Below are positions 42,898 to 51,115 of a stretch of 64,000 nucleotides of DNA, one piece after another. Numbering within the stretch: the first letter of the stretch is position 1; each line of letters opens with the position of its first letter. The notes below the pieces were generated by a model. The model saw only the letters and a list, made by a program, of their open reading frames with translations, made no database searches and was not told the DNA's origin. Where the stretch lies: NCBI RefSeq assembly GCF_036884845.1, contig NZ_CP145732.1, positions 4,712,001 to 4,776,000 of the forward strand, written 5' to 3'. The DNA is from Pseudomonas sp. MAG733B. GTDB lineage: Bacteria > Pseudomonadota > Gammaproteobacteria > Pseudomonadales > Pseudomonadaceae. The position numbers and the translations under genes were made by a program.

Positions 42898-45358
42898 GGG
42901 CAAACGTCCTCAGCAAGTCCGCCGGTTGCGTGCGATACAACGAATACAACGGCCATGCCGAAGCCAGCAACGTCGCCACCAGCGCCAACCCCATCAATTG
43001 CAATAGTTGCAACGGAAACACCCGCAGCGGCAGGCGCCAGCCGAACGCCTGGACGTTGATCACTGTGTCCAGGCACCAGGCCAACGCAATGCCCAGCGGC
43101 AATGCCAGCACCAGTGTCAGCACCGCCAACAGCCAGGTTTGCCCGAGGTTGAGCAGCATCAATTGCCGGCGTGTCACGCCCAGCGCCCACAGTGGCGCCA
43201 GTTGCCCGAGGCGGCTTTGGCTCTGGGTCAGCAGACTGATGAACAACGCCACGCCGGCCACGCACAAGGTCAGGCTGTTGAGCGCGGCGGTGGCGGCGAA
43301 GGTGCGTTCGAACACTTGCGTGGACCATCCCTTGAGCCGCGCCTGATCGACGATTCGGCTGTCCTCCAGGGCGAAACGCTCTTGCAGCGCCTTCACGAAC
43401 GGCGCAATCGACGCCGGCTCAATGCGCAGGTTGAAGCGATTCGGCGTCAACTGCGGCCAGCCGCGCAGCAGGTGATGGACATTGACCAGCAGATGGCCCT
43501 TCGGATTGCCGTAGTCGGCGTAGATCCCGACGATGCGCGGCGACCACGGGCCATTGGGCGTGGCAATCGAGAGGTGATCGCCCAACTGCACATTCAAGCG
43601 CCGCGCCAATTGCTCGCTGAGCATCACGGCATCGTCCGTGGCCAGGTGATCCCAGGGTTTGTCACCCAAGGCTTCCAGCAGCGGCCAGTGCTGGCGATAG
43701 GTCGGGTGATCGATCACGCCGAAGACATCCACCGGCCAGCCTTGCAGCTGGATCGACACCTGCCAGTTGGGCAGCACCGCCGTGGGCTGCGGCTGCTGTT
43801 CGAGCCAGGTGTGCAGCTCCCGGGTCTGGGCCGGGTTTTGCGGGTTGAGGTAAAGCTCGGCGGTCAATCGTTGTTCGAGCCAGTCGCTGAACGTCTGGCG
43901 AAAACCGGCGGTCATGCTGCCGGCGCCGATGTTGGCCGCCAGCGCCAACAGCAGCGCCATCAGCGCCAGGCTCAGGGCTGGCAATTGCTGGCGACAATCG
44001 GCGAGAAACCACTGGCCAAGTACCGAGCGATTGCGTTGCAGCAGCAGGTTGAGCAGCGCATCGAGCACCACGGGCAGCGCCAGCGCCGCACCGACCAACA
44101 GCGTCGCCATCAAGACAAACCCGCTGATCAGGCTGTCGCCAAACACCAATGCCAGCCCCGCCATTACCAAGGCCAGCGCCGCCACCCATCCCTGACGCCG
44201 CAACCATCGCGAATGCGCCTGATGCCAGGCCTGCGGGTCGGCCAGGGCCAGCAACGGCAAGCGCGACGCCCGCCACAAACTGTTGCCACCGGCGAGCAAG
44301 GCGCCCAGCAGGCTCAAGCCAATCCCGCTGAGCCACCACAGCGGACTCAGGCTCAACTGCCCCGCCACTTCGGCGCCGTACAAACCGCGCAGGCTGGCAG
44401 CGACATCCGGCAGCAACACGCCCGCCAGCAGATAGCCGCTGACGACTCCAGCCACGCCGCCGATCAAGGCCAGCCCGCCCAGTTCGACCGCGAGGCAGGC
44501 AATCAACATCCGCGCGCTGACGCCGCAAGCGCGCATTGTCCGCAGCAAACCTCGACGCTGCTCCAGCGCCAGCCCGATCGCGGCATGCACGATAAACAGC
44601 CCGACCACGAACGACAGAAAACCCAGCGCATTGAGGTTCAGATGAAAGCTCTCGGTCAGGCGCGCCAGATTGTTTTCTTCAGCGCTGCTTTTGAATTGCA
44701 GTTGTCCCTTGAACGGCTCGGGCAATGTCGCGATGAAATCCTTGGGCAGTAGCAGGCGCGAGAGCTGATTGGGCAAACCGAGAATCTGCTGGGCAAAACC
44801 GATGTCCACCAGCAATACACCGGCGGCCATATCGGTTTGCACATGCAGGGGCGGCAACGATGCACCGCTGACGCTCAAAGGCCGGTCGCCTTCGCGCAAA
44901 CCCAACGCCTGCAAGGTCGACGGCGAAATCCAGATGCTGCCGGGAGGGCTGAAAAATTCGACTACCTGCTCGATCGCCAGTGACTGCCCTGCTACCTCGT
45001 TACCGGCCGGCAGTGACACCGGCTCGATGCCCATCAATTGCAGCCGCTGGTCCTCATGGCCCTTGAGCGTCACCCGCCCTTGCAGCACTGGTGACACCGG
45101 CCAACCGGCGCGACGCAGGTCGATAAACCATTGCTGAGGGAACGTCCCGCCAGCGGTTGCGCTGAGGCTGGCCTGGGGTTCGCCGCCGATCAATTGACTG
45201 GCGCGGGCGTAGCTTTCTCGCGCCTGGCTATTCAGCGCCTGAACACCGGTCAGCAGGCTGGTGGCCAGCCACAACCCGGTCAGCACACTGAAGAACTGCA
45301 CCGGGTGTTGCCGCCAGTGACTGAGCAACGCCCGCAGGGTTTCGCGAAAAATGCGCAT
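42887..45358 (-). CDS. FtsX/MacB-like ABC transporter permease (AttF/AttG-like)
   Basis: 823 residues. Two FtsX-type domains in tandem with about ten membrane helices in total: an N-terminal helix at about 20-40 followed by a large extracytoplasmic domain, a first helix cluster (about 235-440), then a second periplasmic part and C-terminal helices (about 690-810). The layout fits mechanotransmission ABC systems such as LolCDE and MacB. The ATG at 45358 lies one base after the ATPase stop. The AttH-like lipoprotein is translated next with an overlap. Confidence 0.88.
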   Translation of the reverse strand: MRIFRETLRALLSHWRQHPVQFFSVLTGLWLATSLLTGVQALNSQARESYARASQLIGGEPQASLSATAGGTFPQQWFIDLRRAGWPVSPVLQGRVTLKGHEDQRLQLMGIEPVSLPAGNEVAGQSLAIEQVVEFFSPPGSIWISPSTLQALGLREGDRPLSVSGASLPPLHVQTDMAAGVLLVDIGFAQQILGLPNQLSRLLLPKDFIATLPEPFKGQLQFKSSAEENNLARLTESFHLNLNALGFLSFVVGLFIVHAAIGLALEQRRGLLRTMRACGVSARMLIACLAVELGGLALIGGVAGVVSGYLLAGVLLPDVAASLRGLYGAEVAGQLSLSPLWWLSGIGLSLLGALLAGGNSLWRASRLPLLALADPQAWHQAHSRWLRRQGWVAALALVMAGLALVFGDSLISGFVLMATLLVGAALALPVVLDALLNLLLQRNRSVLGQWFLADCRQQLPALSLALMALLLALAANIGAGSMTAGFRQTFSDWLEQRLTAELYLNPQNPAQTRELHTWLEQQPQPTAVLPNWQVSIQLQGWPVDVFGVIDHPTYRQHWPLLEALGDKPWDHLATDDAVMLSEQLARRLNVQLGDHLSIATPNGPWSPRIVGIYADYGNPKGHLLVNVHHLLRGWPQLTPNRFNLRIEPASIAPFVKALQERFALEDSRIVDQARLKGWSTQVFERTFAATAALNSLTLCVAGVALFISLLTQSQSRLGQLAPLWALGVTRRQLMLLNLGQTWLLAVLTLVLALPLGIALAWCLDTVINVQAFGWRLPLRVFPLQLLQLMGLALVATLLASAWPLYSLYRTQPADLLRTFAHED

Positions 45359-45359
45359 G

Positions 45360-46028
45360 TCAGCGCTCGTCCATAGCGGCCAGACGCCCACCGTGCAGCA
45401 GCACTTTTTCCGCCAACCGCGCGGCGACGCCGGGGCTGTGGGTGACCATCAACAAAGTCGTGGCACTGTCATCGAGGAGTTCCAGCAATAACCTCAATAC
45501 CTCGTCGCTGGTGGTTTCATCCAGGCTGCCGGTGGGTTCGTCGGCCAGTAGCAGTTTCGGTTGCGAGGCCAGGGCTCGACCCAATGCGACCCGTTGCTGC
45601 TGACCGCCAGAGAGTTGTTCCGGATAGCGCTTGAGCAACTCGCCCAGCCCCAACCGCTGCACCAGATGCGCCTGCCAGCGCGGATCATGGCGCCCGGCGA
45701 GCCGCGCCTGAAACGCGAGGTTGTCCTCCACCCGCAAACTGCCGATCAGGTTGAACTGCTGGAACACCAGGCCGATCTCGGTGCGTCGCCAGTTCGCCAG
45801 TTGCCCTTCGTTCATCTGCTCCAGTCGATGTTCGCCGCTGCGGATACTGCCGCGATCAACCTTGTCCAGCCCGGCGATCAGGTGCAGCAAGGTGCTTTTG
45901 CCGCTGCCCGACTCGCCCATCAACGCCAGGCTGCTGCCGGGTTTCAAATTCAGGTCGACGCCTTGCAGCACCGGCAACGGCCCTTGCGGCGTGGCGTAGC
46001 TTTTGAACACACCCTGGACTTCAAGCAT
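45360..46028 (-). CDS. LolD/MacB-type ABC transporter ATP-binding protein (AttE-like)
   Basis: 222 residues. Walker A GESGSGKST at 38-46, Q loop FQQFNLIGSL, ABC signature LSGGQQQR at about 139-146, Walker B LLLADEP at about 159-165, and the switch His in MVTHSPG. It powers the FtsX-type permease encoded one base downstream. The ATG at 46028 is chosen because it begins the usual LEVQGVFKSY strand; an in-frame start at 46058 has no support. Confidence 0.93.
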   Translation of the reverse strand: MLEVQGVFKSYATPQGPLPVLQGVDLNLKPGSSLALMGESGSGKSTLLHLIAGLDKVDRGSIRSGEHRLEQMNEGQLANWRRTEIGLVFQQFNLIGSLRVEDNLAFQARLAGRHDPRWQAHLVQRLGLGELLKRYPEQLSGGQQQRVALGRALASQPKLLLADEPTGSLDETTSDEVLRLLLELLDDSATTLLMVTHSPGVAARLAEKVLLHGGRLAAMDER

Positions 46029-46165
46029 GAAAGAACCCGTTCGATGAGCGTGGGCCAAGAATAGCGGCCCTGAATGGTTTTTGTCCGTTGACGATGTTCG
46101 CCTCGGCCCGGTGGCGCCTTACCCTCGAGGCTGGTCTAACCATAACGATAAAAAACGGAGACTCC

Positions 46166-48139
46166 ATGCCTCGTTTCGCTTTGCACCCTCGTGGCCTGCT
46201 GGCCTGCCTGATCACCGCGTGCCTGACGCAATCGGTGGTCGCCGCCGATGCACCGGTCGCCGCCAGCGCGCAGACTGCCGCCATCAATACCGCAGTGCTG
46301 CAACAACTGCCCTTCAGCGACCGCACCGATTTCGAGTCGGTCAGCAAAGGCTTGATCGCGCCGTTCAAGGGCCAGATCAAGGATGCCGCCGGCAAGGTCA
46401 TCTGGGATCTACCGGCCTATGACTTCCTCGCCAAGGATCAGGCCCCCGACTCGGTCAACCCGAGCTTGTGGCGCCTGGCCCAGCTCAGTGCCCATGCCGG
46501 GTTGTTCGAAGTCAGTCCAAGGCTGTATCAGGTACGCGGCCTCGATCTGGCCAACATGACCATCATCGAAGGTGACGACGGGCTGATCATCATCGACCCG
46601 CTGACCATGTCCGAGACCGCCAAAGCGGCGCTGGAACTGTACTACCAGAATCGCCCGCGAAAACCGGTGGTGGCGGTGATCTACAGCCATACCCACGTCG
46701 ACCACTTCGGCGGCGTGCGCGGGGTGATCGACGAGGCTGACGTCAAGTCCGGCAAGGTCAAAGTGTTCGCCCCCGTGGGTTTCATGGAACACGTGATGAG
46801 CGAAAACGTGTTCGCCGGCAACGCCATGAGCCGCCGTGCGCAATACCAGTTCGGCAGCCTGCTGCCCCGTGGCGAACATGGTCAGGTCGATGCAGGCCTG
46901 GGCAAGAGCTCGCCGAGCGGCGGCACCATCACCCTGATTGCGCCCACCGACCTGATCGACAAGGAACTGGAAACCCGCACCATCGCCGGCCTCGACGTAG
47001 AGTTCCAGCTCACGCCGGGCACTGAAGCGCCAGCAGAAATGAACCTCTACCTGCCGCAACTGCGGGCGCTGTGCATGGCGGAAAACGCCACGCAAATGAT
47101 GCACAACATCCTCACCCCGCGCGGTGCGCAAGTGCGTGACGCCAAGGCCTGGGCGCAATACCTCGACAGCAGCCTGGCGCGATATGGCGACAAGAGTGAC
47201 GTGCTGTTCGCCCAGCACAACTGGCCGACCTGGGGCGGCGAGCGCATTCGCACGTTCCTCGCCGATCAGCGCGACATGTACGCCTTCCTCAACGATCGCA
47301 CCCTGCATCTGTTGAATCAGGGCATGACGCCGCTGGAAGTCGCCGATGCGATCAAAAAGCTGCCGGGTACGCTGGACCAGAAGTGGTACACCCGTGGTTA
47401 CTACGGCTCGCTGAGTTTCAACGTGCGCGCGGTGTATCAGCGTTACCTGGGTTTCTATGACGGCAACCCTGCCAACCTCAATCCGTTGCCACCGGTGGAA
47501 ACCGCCAAACGCAGTGTCGAGGCCATGGGCGGTGGCGCTGCGGTGCTGGAGAAAATGCGTGCAGCGATGGCCAAGGGTGATTACCGCTGGGCCGCGCAAC
47601 TGGGCAATCAGTTGCTGTTCAGCGATCCGGACAACGGCGATGCGCGCAAGGCGCAGGCCGAGACGCTGGAGCAACTGGGTTATCAAAGCGAAAACGCCAC
47701 CTGGCGCAACATGTACCTGACCGGTGCCATGGAACTGCGCAACGGTGTTCCGCCGCATGGCGGCACCTCGGTATCGGCGGACATGGTGCGAGCGATGAGC
47801 CCGGAAATGTTCTTCGACTTCCTGGCGATTCGCCTGGACAGCGACAAAGCCGTGGGCCATGACATGACCCTGAACTGGACCTTCGAAGACTCGAACAAGG
47901 ACTTCACCCTGACCCTGCGCAACGGCGTCCTGACCCACCGCGCCGGGCTCAATTCGCAGGCGGATGCCGGGGTGAGCATGAGCAAGGCTACCCTGGAGCA
48001 GATCAGCCTCAAGCAACTGGACTTCCCGACGGCGATCCAGAAAGGTTTGGTCAAGCTGCAAGGCAATGGCAAGAAGCTTGGCGAGTTGATGAGCAGCCTG
48101 GATACCTTTGCGCCACAGTTCAATATCGTTACGCCTTAA
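46166..48139 (+). CDS. Exported alkyl sulfatase, SdsA1-type metallo-beta-lactamase fold
   Basis: 657 residues. A signal peptide (about 1-27) precedes a metallo-beta-lactamase domain with the zinc motif HTHVDHFGG at 175-183 (Zn ligands H175, H177, D179, H180), further ligands in ATQMMHN and FAQHNWPTWGG. A dimerisation region and a C-terminal SCP2-like domain (about 535-657) follow. This is the full layout of P. aeruginosa SdsA1, which hydrolyses sodium dodecyl sulfate and lets cells use it. The ATG at 46166 lies after ACGGAG. Confidence 0.92.
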   Translation: MPRFALHPRGLLACLITACLTQSVVAADAPVAASAQTAAINTAVLQQLPFSDRTDFESVSKGLIAPFKGQIKDAAGKVIWDLPAYDFLAKDQAPDSVNPSLWRLAQLSAHAGLFEVSPRLYQVRGLDLANMTIIEGDDGLIIIDPLTMSETAKAALELYYQNRPRKPVVAVIYSHTHVDHFGGVRGVIDEADVKSGKVKVFAPVGFMEHVMSENVFAGNAMSRRAQYQFGSLLPRGEHGQVDAGLGKSSPSGGTITLIAPTDLIDKELETRTIAGLDVEFQLTPGTEAPAEMNLYLPQLRALCMAENATQMMHNILTPRGAQVRDAKAWAQYLDSSLARYGDKSDVLFAQHNWPTWGGERIRTFLADQRDMYAFLNDRTLHLLNQGMTPLEVADAIKKLPGTLDQKWYTRGYYGSLSFNVRAVYQRYLGFYDGNPANLNPLPPVETAKRSVEAMGGGAAVLEKMRAAMAKGDYRWAAQLGNQLLFSDPDNGDARKAQAETLEQLGYQSENATWRNMYLTGAMELRNGVPPHGGTSVSADMVRAMSPEMFFDFLAIRLDSDKAVGHDMTLNWTFEDSNKDFTLTLRNGVLTHRAGLNSQADAGVSMSKATLEQISLKQLDFPTAIQKGLVKLQGNGKKLGELMSSLDTFAPQFNIVTP

Positions 48140-48143
48140 GCCA

Positions 48144-48300
48144 GATCAAAAGATCGTCCGAACGCGGCCCGAGCCTGCGGCAGCTCCTACATTGGAATGC
48201 GTTTCCCTGTAGGAGCTGTCGAGTGCAACGAGGCTGCGATCTTTTGATTTTGTTATTTACAAGCAAGATCAAAAGATCGCAGCCTTCGGCAGCTCCTACA
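48144..48300. repeat. REP cluster, three units (GTAGGAGCTGCCG family)
   Basis: Units end CTGCGGCAGCTCCTAC at 48190, start GTAGGAGCTGTCGAGTGCAA at 48209, and end TTCGGCAGCTCCTAC at 48299. The first unit plus the second resemble the pair at 24648-24746 in reversed order. Confidence 0.82.
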
Positions 48301-48335
48301 TTGGGCGTGATACAGCACAAAATCGGGTCGGCTGT

Positions 48336-48701
48336 CAGGCTGGCTCCCACAGTGGAACGGCGCACACCCAAGCTTCTCACCACTCAACAGGCCGAGCGTT
48401 AGCTCGCCTGCCGCTCTTGATCTTGATCCACCCGCCCCATCGGCAGGCTGAGTGGAGGTGTTCATCCGGGGGTGGGCGCGTAGCGCCGTGCGGCGAAGCC
48501 GCACACATCGAGAGGAGGTCGTCGCGAAGCAGACCGGAGGCGATGCCCCCGGATGAATGCCGGAGCGAAGGAACCCCGAGCTCTAGCGAGGGGCCGTACG
48601 TAAGGGGCGAGACCTTTGCTTCCTTTGGGGCGTTTGCCAAAGGGAGTCGCCGTAAGGGCGAAACCATAAGTGGCCGTTACCAATGAAACGGATATGTACA
48701 C
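48336..48701. repeat. Dispersed structured repeat, copy 2 (366 bp)
   Basis: Second copy of the element at 33074. Differences from copy 1 cluster in loops and in paired positions: the terminal stem CCGTT / AACGG is kept while its 8-base loop is rewritten, and the CCTTTTGT / ACAAAAGG stem becomes CCTTTGG / CCAAAGG with matching changes. It ends six bases before the stop of the minus-strand AraC-type gene. Confidence 0.9.
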
Positions 48702-48707
48702 AAAACG

Positions 48708-49547
48708 CTAAAGCCCAAGCCGAAACTGCTTAGGCGTAATCCCAAACCGCTTCCGAAACGCCCGAATAAAATTACTCGGCTGCCGATACCCAAGCCGCTC
48801 GGCAATCCGCTCGATCGGCTGATCCCCCGCCGTCAACCAATGCCGCGCCAACTCCAGACTGTCACCGCGAACATGCTGCGCCGCCTCAGCCTGCCAATGC
48901 CGCAACATGCTCTGATGCAAAAACGGATTAGCCCCCAGCAACGGCTCATCAAGACAGGCCAGAGGCATCCGCAGGCAAGGATGCGCACCGTGCGCCACCT
49001 CAATGCCCACACTACGCAACCACTCCCCAGCCGCCTGCTCCGGCGTCAAAGTCACCCCAAGAAACACCGCACCCGGCGCCCGACCCAGTCGCCGGGCGAT
49101 GTTGCGCACCAGAGTCAATGTCGCCGCATCCAGCCCGAAGAAATGCGGCAATTGGTCAGCCCCGCGCAAGTGCAAGCAGACCTGCCCATCAACCTCCTCC
49201 AATTCCGCCTGCACGTAGTTGGTCACTTGGGGCAAGAACTCGGTGAAGCACGCGAGACTGGCGCGCAGGGTGGCGGCGGAGTCCAGCAGAATGTTCAAAC
49301 CTTGCAGGCTGGTGGTCGCCATGCCGTTGACCAGTTCACAGCCAAACGTGGCGCCCGCCCCCAGGCGTTCGCATTCATGCCACAGCTGTTCCACTAGATG
49401 CGCAGGCACGCGCAGCCCTTGCCCTTCCAGCAGCGACAGACAGATTCCGGCCCGTTGCAGCAACTGTTCCTGACACAGGCCGGAGCGTTGCGCATGGCTG
49501 AGAATGGTGCGGGTGAAGGCACTGGAGGCGAAGGTTTGATGGGTCAT
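48708..49547 (-). CDS. AraC-family transcriptional regulator (arabinose-binding-like N-terminus)
   Basis: 279 residues, somewhat shorter than the usual 330-340 of this class. The N-terminal region (about 25-170) has the pattern of the Arabinose_bd/OruR-type ligand domain (LVEQLWHECERLGAGATFGCELV). The C-terminal HTH region is partly truncated: only the second HTH is well conserved (IERIAERLGYRQPSNFIRAFRKRFGITPKQFR). It is convergent with the alkylsulfatase gene, so its target is not obvious. Confidence 0.85.
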   Translation of the reverse strand: MTHQTFASSAFTRTILSHAQRSGLCQEQLLQRAGICLSLLEGQGLRVPAHLVEQLWHECERLGAGATFGCELVNGMATTSLQGLNILLDSAATLRASLACFTEFLPQVTNYVQAELEEVDGQVCLHLRGADQLPHFFGLDAATLTLVRNIARRLGRAPGAVFLGVTLTPEQAAGEWLRSVGIEVAHGAHPCLRMPLACLDEPLLGANPFLHQSMLRHWQAEAAQHVRGDSLELARHWLTAGDQPIERIAERLGYRQPSNFIRAFRKRFGITPKQFRLGL

Positions 49548-49641
49548 GGCAGGCTACGGCGAGAAGACAGGCGTGTACTTATGCCAGTCTCTGTGATATC
49601 GATCCAATGCATTAAAAGTATCCGCTGAATGCAGGAGACGC

Positions 49642-50574
49642 ATGATGGATCTACGACAGCTTCGCCACCTCGTCGCACTGGCTGATTACCGCAGTTTTGG
49701 CCGCGCCGCCGAAGCGATCAACCTCAGCCAACCGGCCTTCAGCCGTAGTATTCAGACCCTTGAGCGAGACCTCGATTGCGCGCTGGTGGAGCGCAGCAGC
49801 CGCGAGTTCCGCCTGACCGGCCAAGGCGAATTGGTGCTGCAACACGCCCGGCGTCTGCTGGCCGGTAGCCAGGCGTTGCACAACGAACTGACCCAATACA
49901 ACGGCCTGACCGGTGGCGAATTGCAGTTCGGCAGCGGCCCGTATCCGGCGCAGCTGTTGGTGCCCGAAGCCCTGGCGCAATTCATCCAGGCGCACCCGGC
50001 GATCCGCACCTGTTTCCACCTCGGTGACTGGGAGCAACTGGCGCTGTGGTTGCGCGAGCAGCAGATCGAATTTCTGGTCGCCGATTCGCGGTACTTCACC
50101 GGTGATCCGCAATACCACGTGCAACTGCTGCGACCACGGCGCGGACGGTTCTTTTGCCGCGTCGATCACCCCTTGGCCAACCGTGAAAACCTGTCGCTGC
50201 GCGCCCTGCTCGACTATGCGGTGGTCGGCACGCGCATCCCGCCGATGATCCGCAAGATCCTCGCCGATGTGCAGGGCGAGCCGGACTTCAACCCCAGCGT
50301 CGAATGCGCACAATTCGATGCCATCTGCCGCGTGGTCAGACGCTCCGACGCGGTGGGCATCGCCACCATGGAAGCCCTCGCCGAACAGGTCGATCAGGGG
50401 CTGTTTCAACTGCTGGATTTTGTCGACTTGCCCAACGACGACCCCGGTTTGCTCCTGCATTACGGCATCGTCAGTCGCGTCGGTTATTCCCTGACACCGG
50501 CGGCGCTGGCGATGGTCGAGGCGATTGTGCAGGTCGATGAGCGATTGCTCACTGGGATCACTCGTTCCATGTAG
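49642..50574 (+). CDS. LysR-family transcriptional regulator
   Basis: 310 residues. N-terminal HTH (MDLRQLRHLVALADYRSFGRAAEAINLSQPAFSRSIQTLER) and a substrate-binding domain (GGELQFGSGPYPAQLLVPEALAQF; VVGTRIPPMIRKIL). The ATG at 49642 follows GCAGGAG. Its UAG stop is contributed by the first bases of a REP sequence (ATGTAGGAGCTG), so the C-terminus may have been set by REP insertion. It is divergent from the AraC-type gene, 94 bases away. Confidence 0.9.
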   Translation: MMDLRQLRHLVALADYRSFGRAAEAINLSQPAFSRSIQTLERDLDCALVERSSREFRLTGQGELVLQHARRLLAGSQALHNELTQYNGLTGGELQFGSGPYPAQLLVPEALAQFIQAHPAIRTCFHLGDWEQLALWLREQQIEFLVADSRYFTGDPQYHVQLLRPRRGRFFCRVDHPLANRENLSLRALLDYAVVGTRIPPMIRKILADVQGEPDFNPSVECAQFDAICRVVRRSDAVGIATMEALAEQVDQGLFQLLDFVDLPNDDPGLLLHYGIVSRVGYSLTPAALAMVEAIVQVDERLLTGITRSM

Positions 50575-50654
50575 GAGCTGCCGCAGGCTGCGATCTTTTG
50601 ATTTTGCCCTTGAAAAACAAGATCAAGAGATCGCAGCCTGCGGCAGCTCCTACA
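50570..50654. repeat. REPIN (TGTAGGAGCTGCCGCAGGCTGCGATC family) overlapping a stop codon
   Basis: Inverted arms TGTAGGAGCTGCCGCAGGCT and AGCCTGCGGCAGCTCCTACA, near-perfect, with the lysR stop TAG at 50572-50574 inside the first arm. Confidence 0.92.
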
Positions 50655-50664
50655 AGAGCCGTGC

Positions 50665-51044
50665 TTACGCGCGGCGAGCCAGCGCCTGCATCGCCCGAGG
50701 CTCACCCAATGCCCGCAACAGGCAATGCATCACCTCTTCACGGCTGCGTTCGAAGCGATAACGCGCCTCGATGTACAGCGCCAATTTCAGCTCCACCGGT
50801 TCCTCCAGCGGCAACGGCACGTGTTGCAAGCCCAATGCGCTGGCGACCCGACTCGGCAAACTCATGCCGAATGGCTTTTGATGAACAGCGGATCGCCGCA
50901 AAATTCGCGCAAGCGACGCAGGGCGTTGCTCATGGCCGACTGCGACAGGCACATCACCTCGGCGGCACGGGTGACACTGCGCTGCTGATAAATCGCATCG
51001 AAGGCGAGCAGCAGGTTCAGGTCGAGCTGGCGTAAATCAAGCAT
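50665..51044 (-). pseudogene. Decayed LysR-family regulator (internal deletion and frameshift)
   Basis: From the ATG at 51044, 57 residues form a good LysR HTH ([54 protein letters not shown]), then the frame stops at 50862. In another frame, the next stretch to 50665 reads like the last 70 residues of the same family ([22 protein letters not shown]... and a helical C-terminus). About 170 residues of the effector domain are missing at the junction near 50875. The N-terminal fragment could still be made as an HTH-only protein. Confidence 0.8.
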
Positions 51045-51115
51045 GGTCTTGCTCCGGCAAATCGCTTAACGTCGGGCAGCCTAACCAGTGTTCCGAAACA
51101 AGCGGTGAGCCCTAC

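Larger units (their letters stand above)
48140..48707. other. Tail-to-tail intergenic region with REP cluster and dispersed repeat
   Basis: 568 bases without a credible gene. 48144-48300 holds three REP units and 48336-48701 is copy 2 of the long dispersed element. Confidence 0.8.

Noticed and set aside
43007..44752. 581-codon open frame opposite the FtsX-type permease
   Set aside because: Low-complexity Gln/Arg/His-rich translation typical of the antisense of GC-rich genes; the permease on the other strand has clear membrane helices and operon context.
48708..49547. AraC-type regulator as the activator of the alkylsulfatase gene
   Set aside because: The genes are convergent and separated by repeats; no sequence evidence links them, so it was not claimed.
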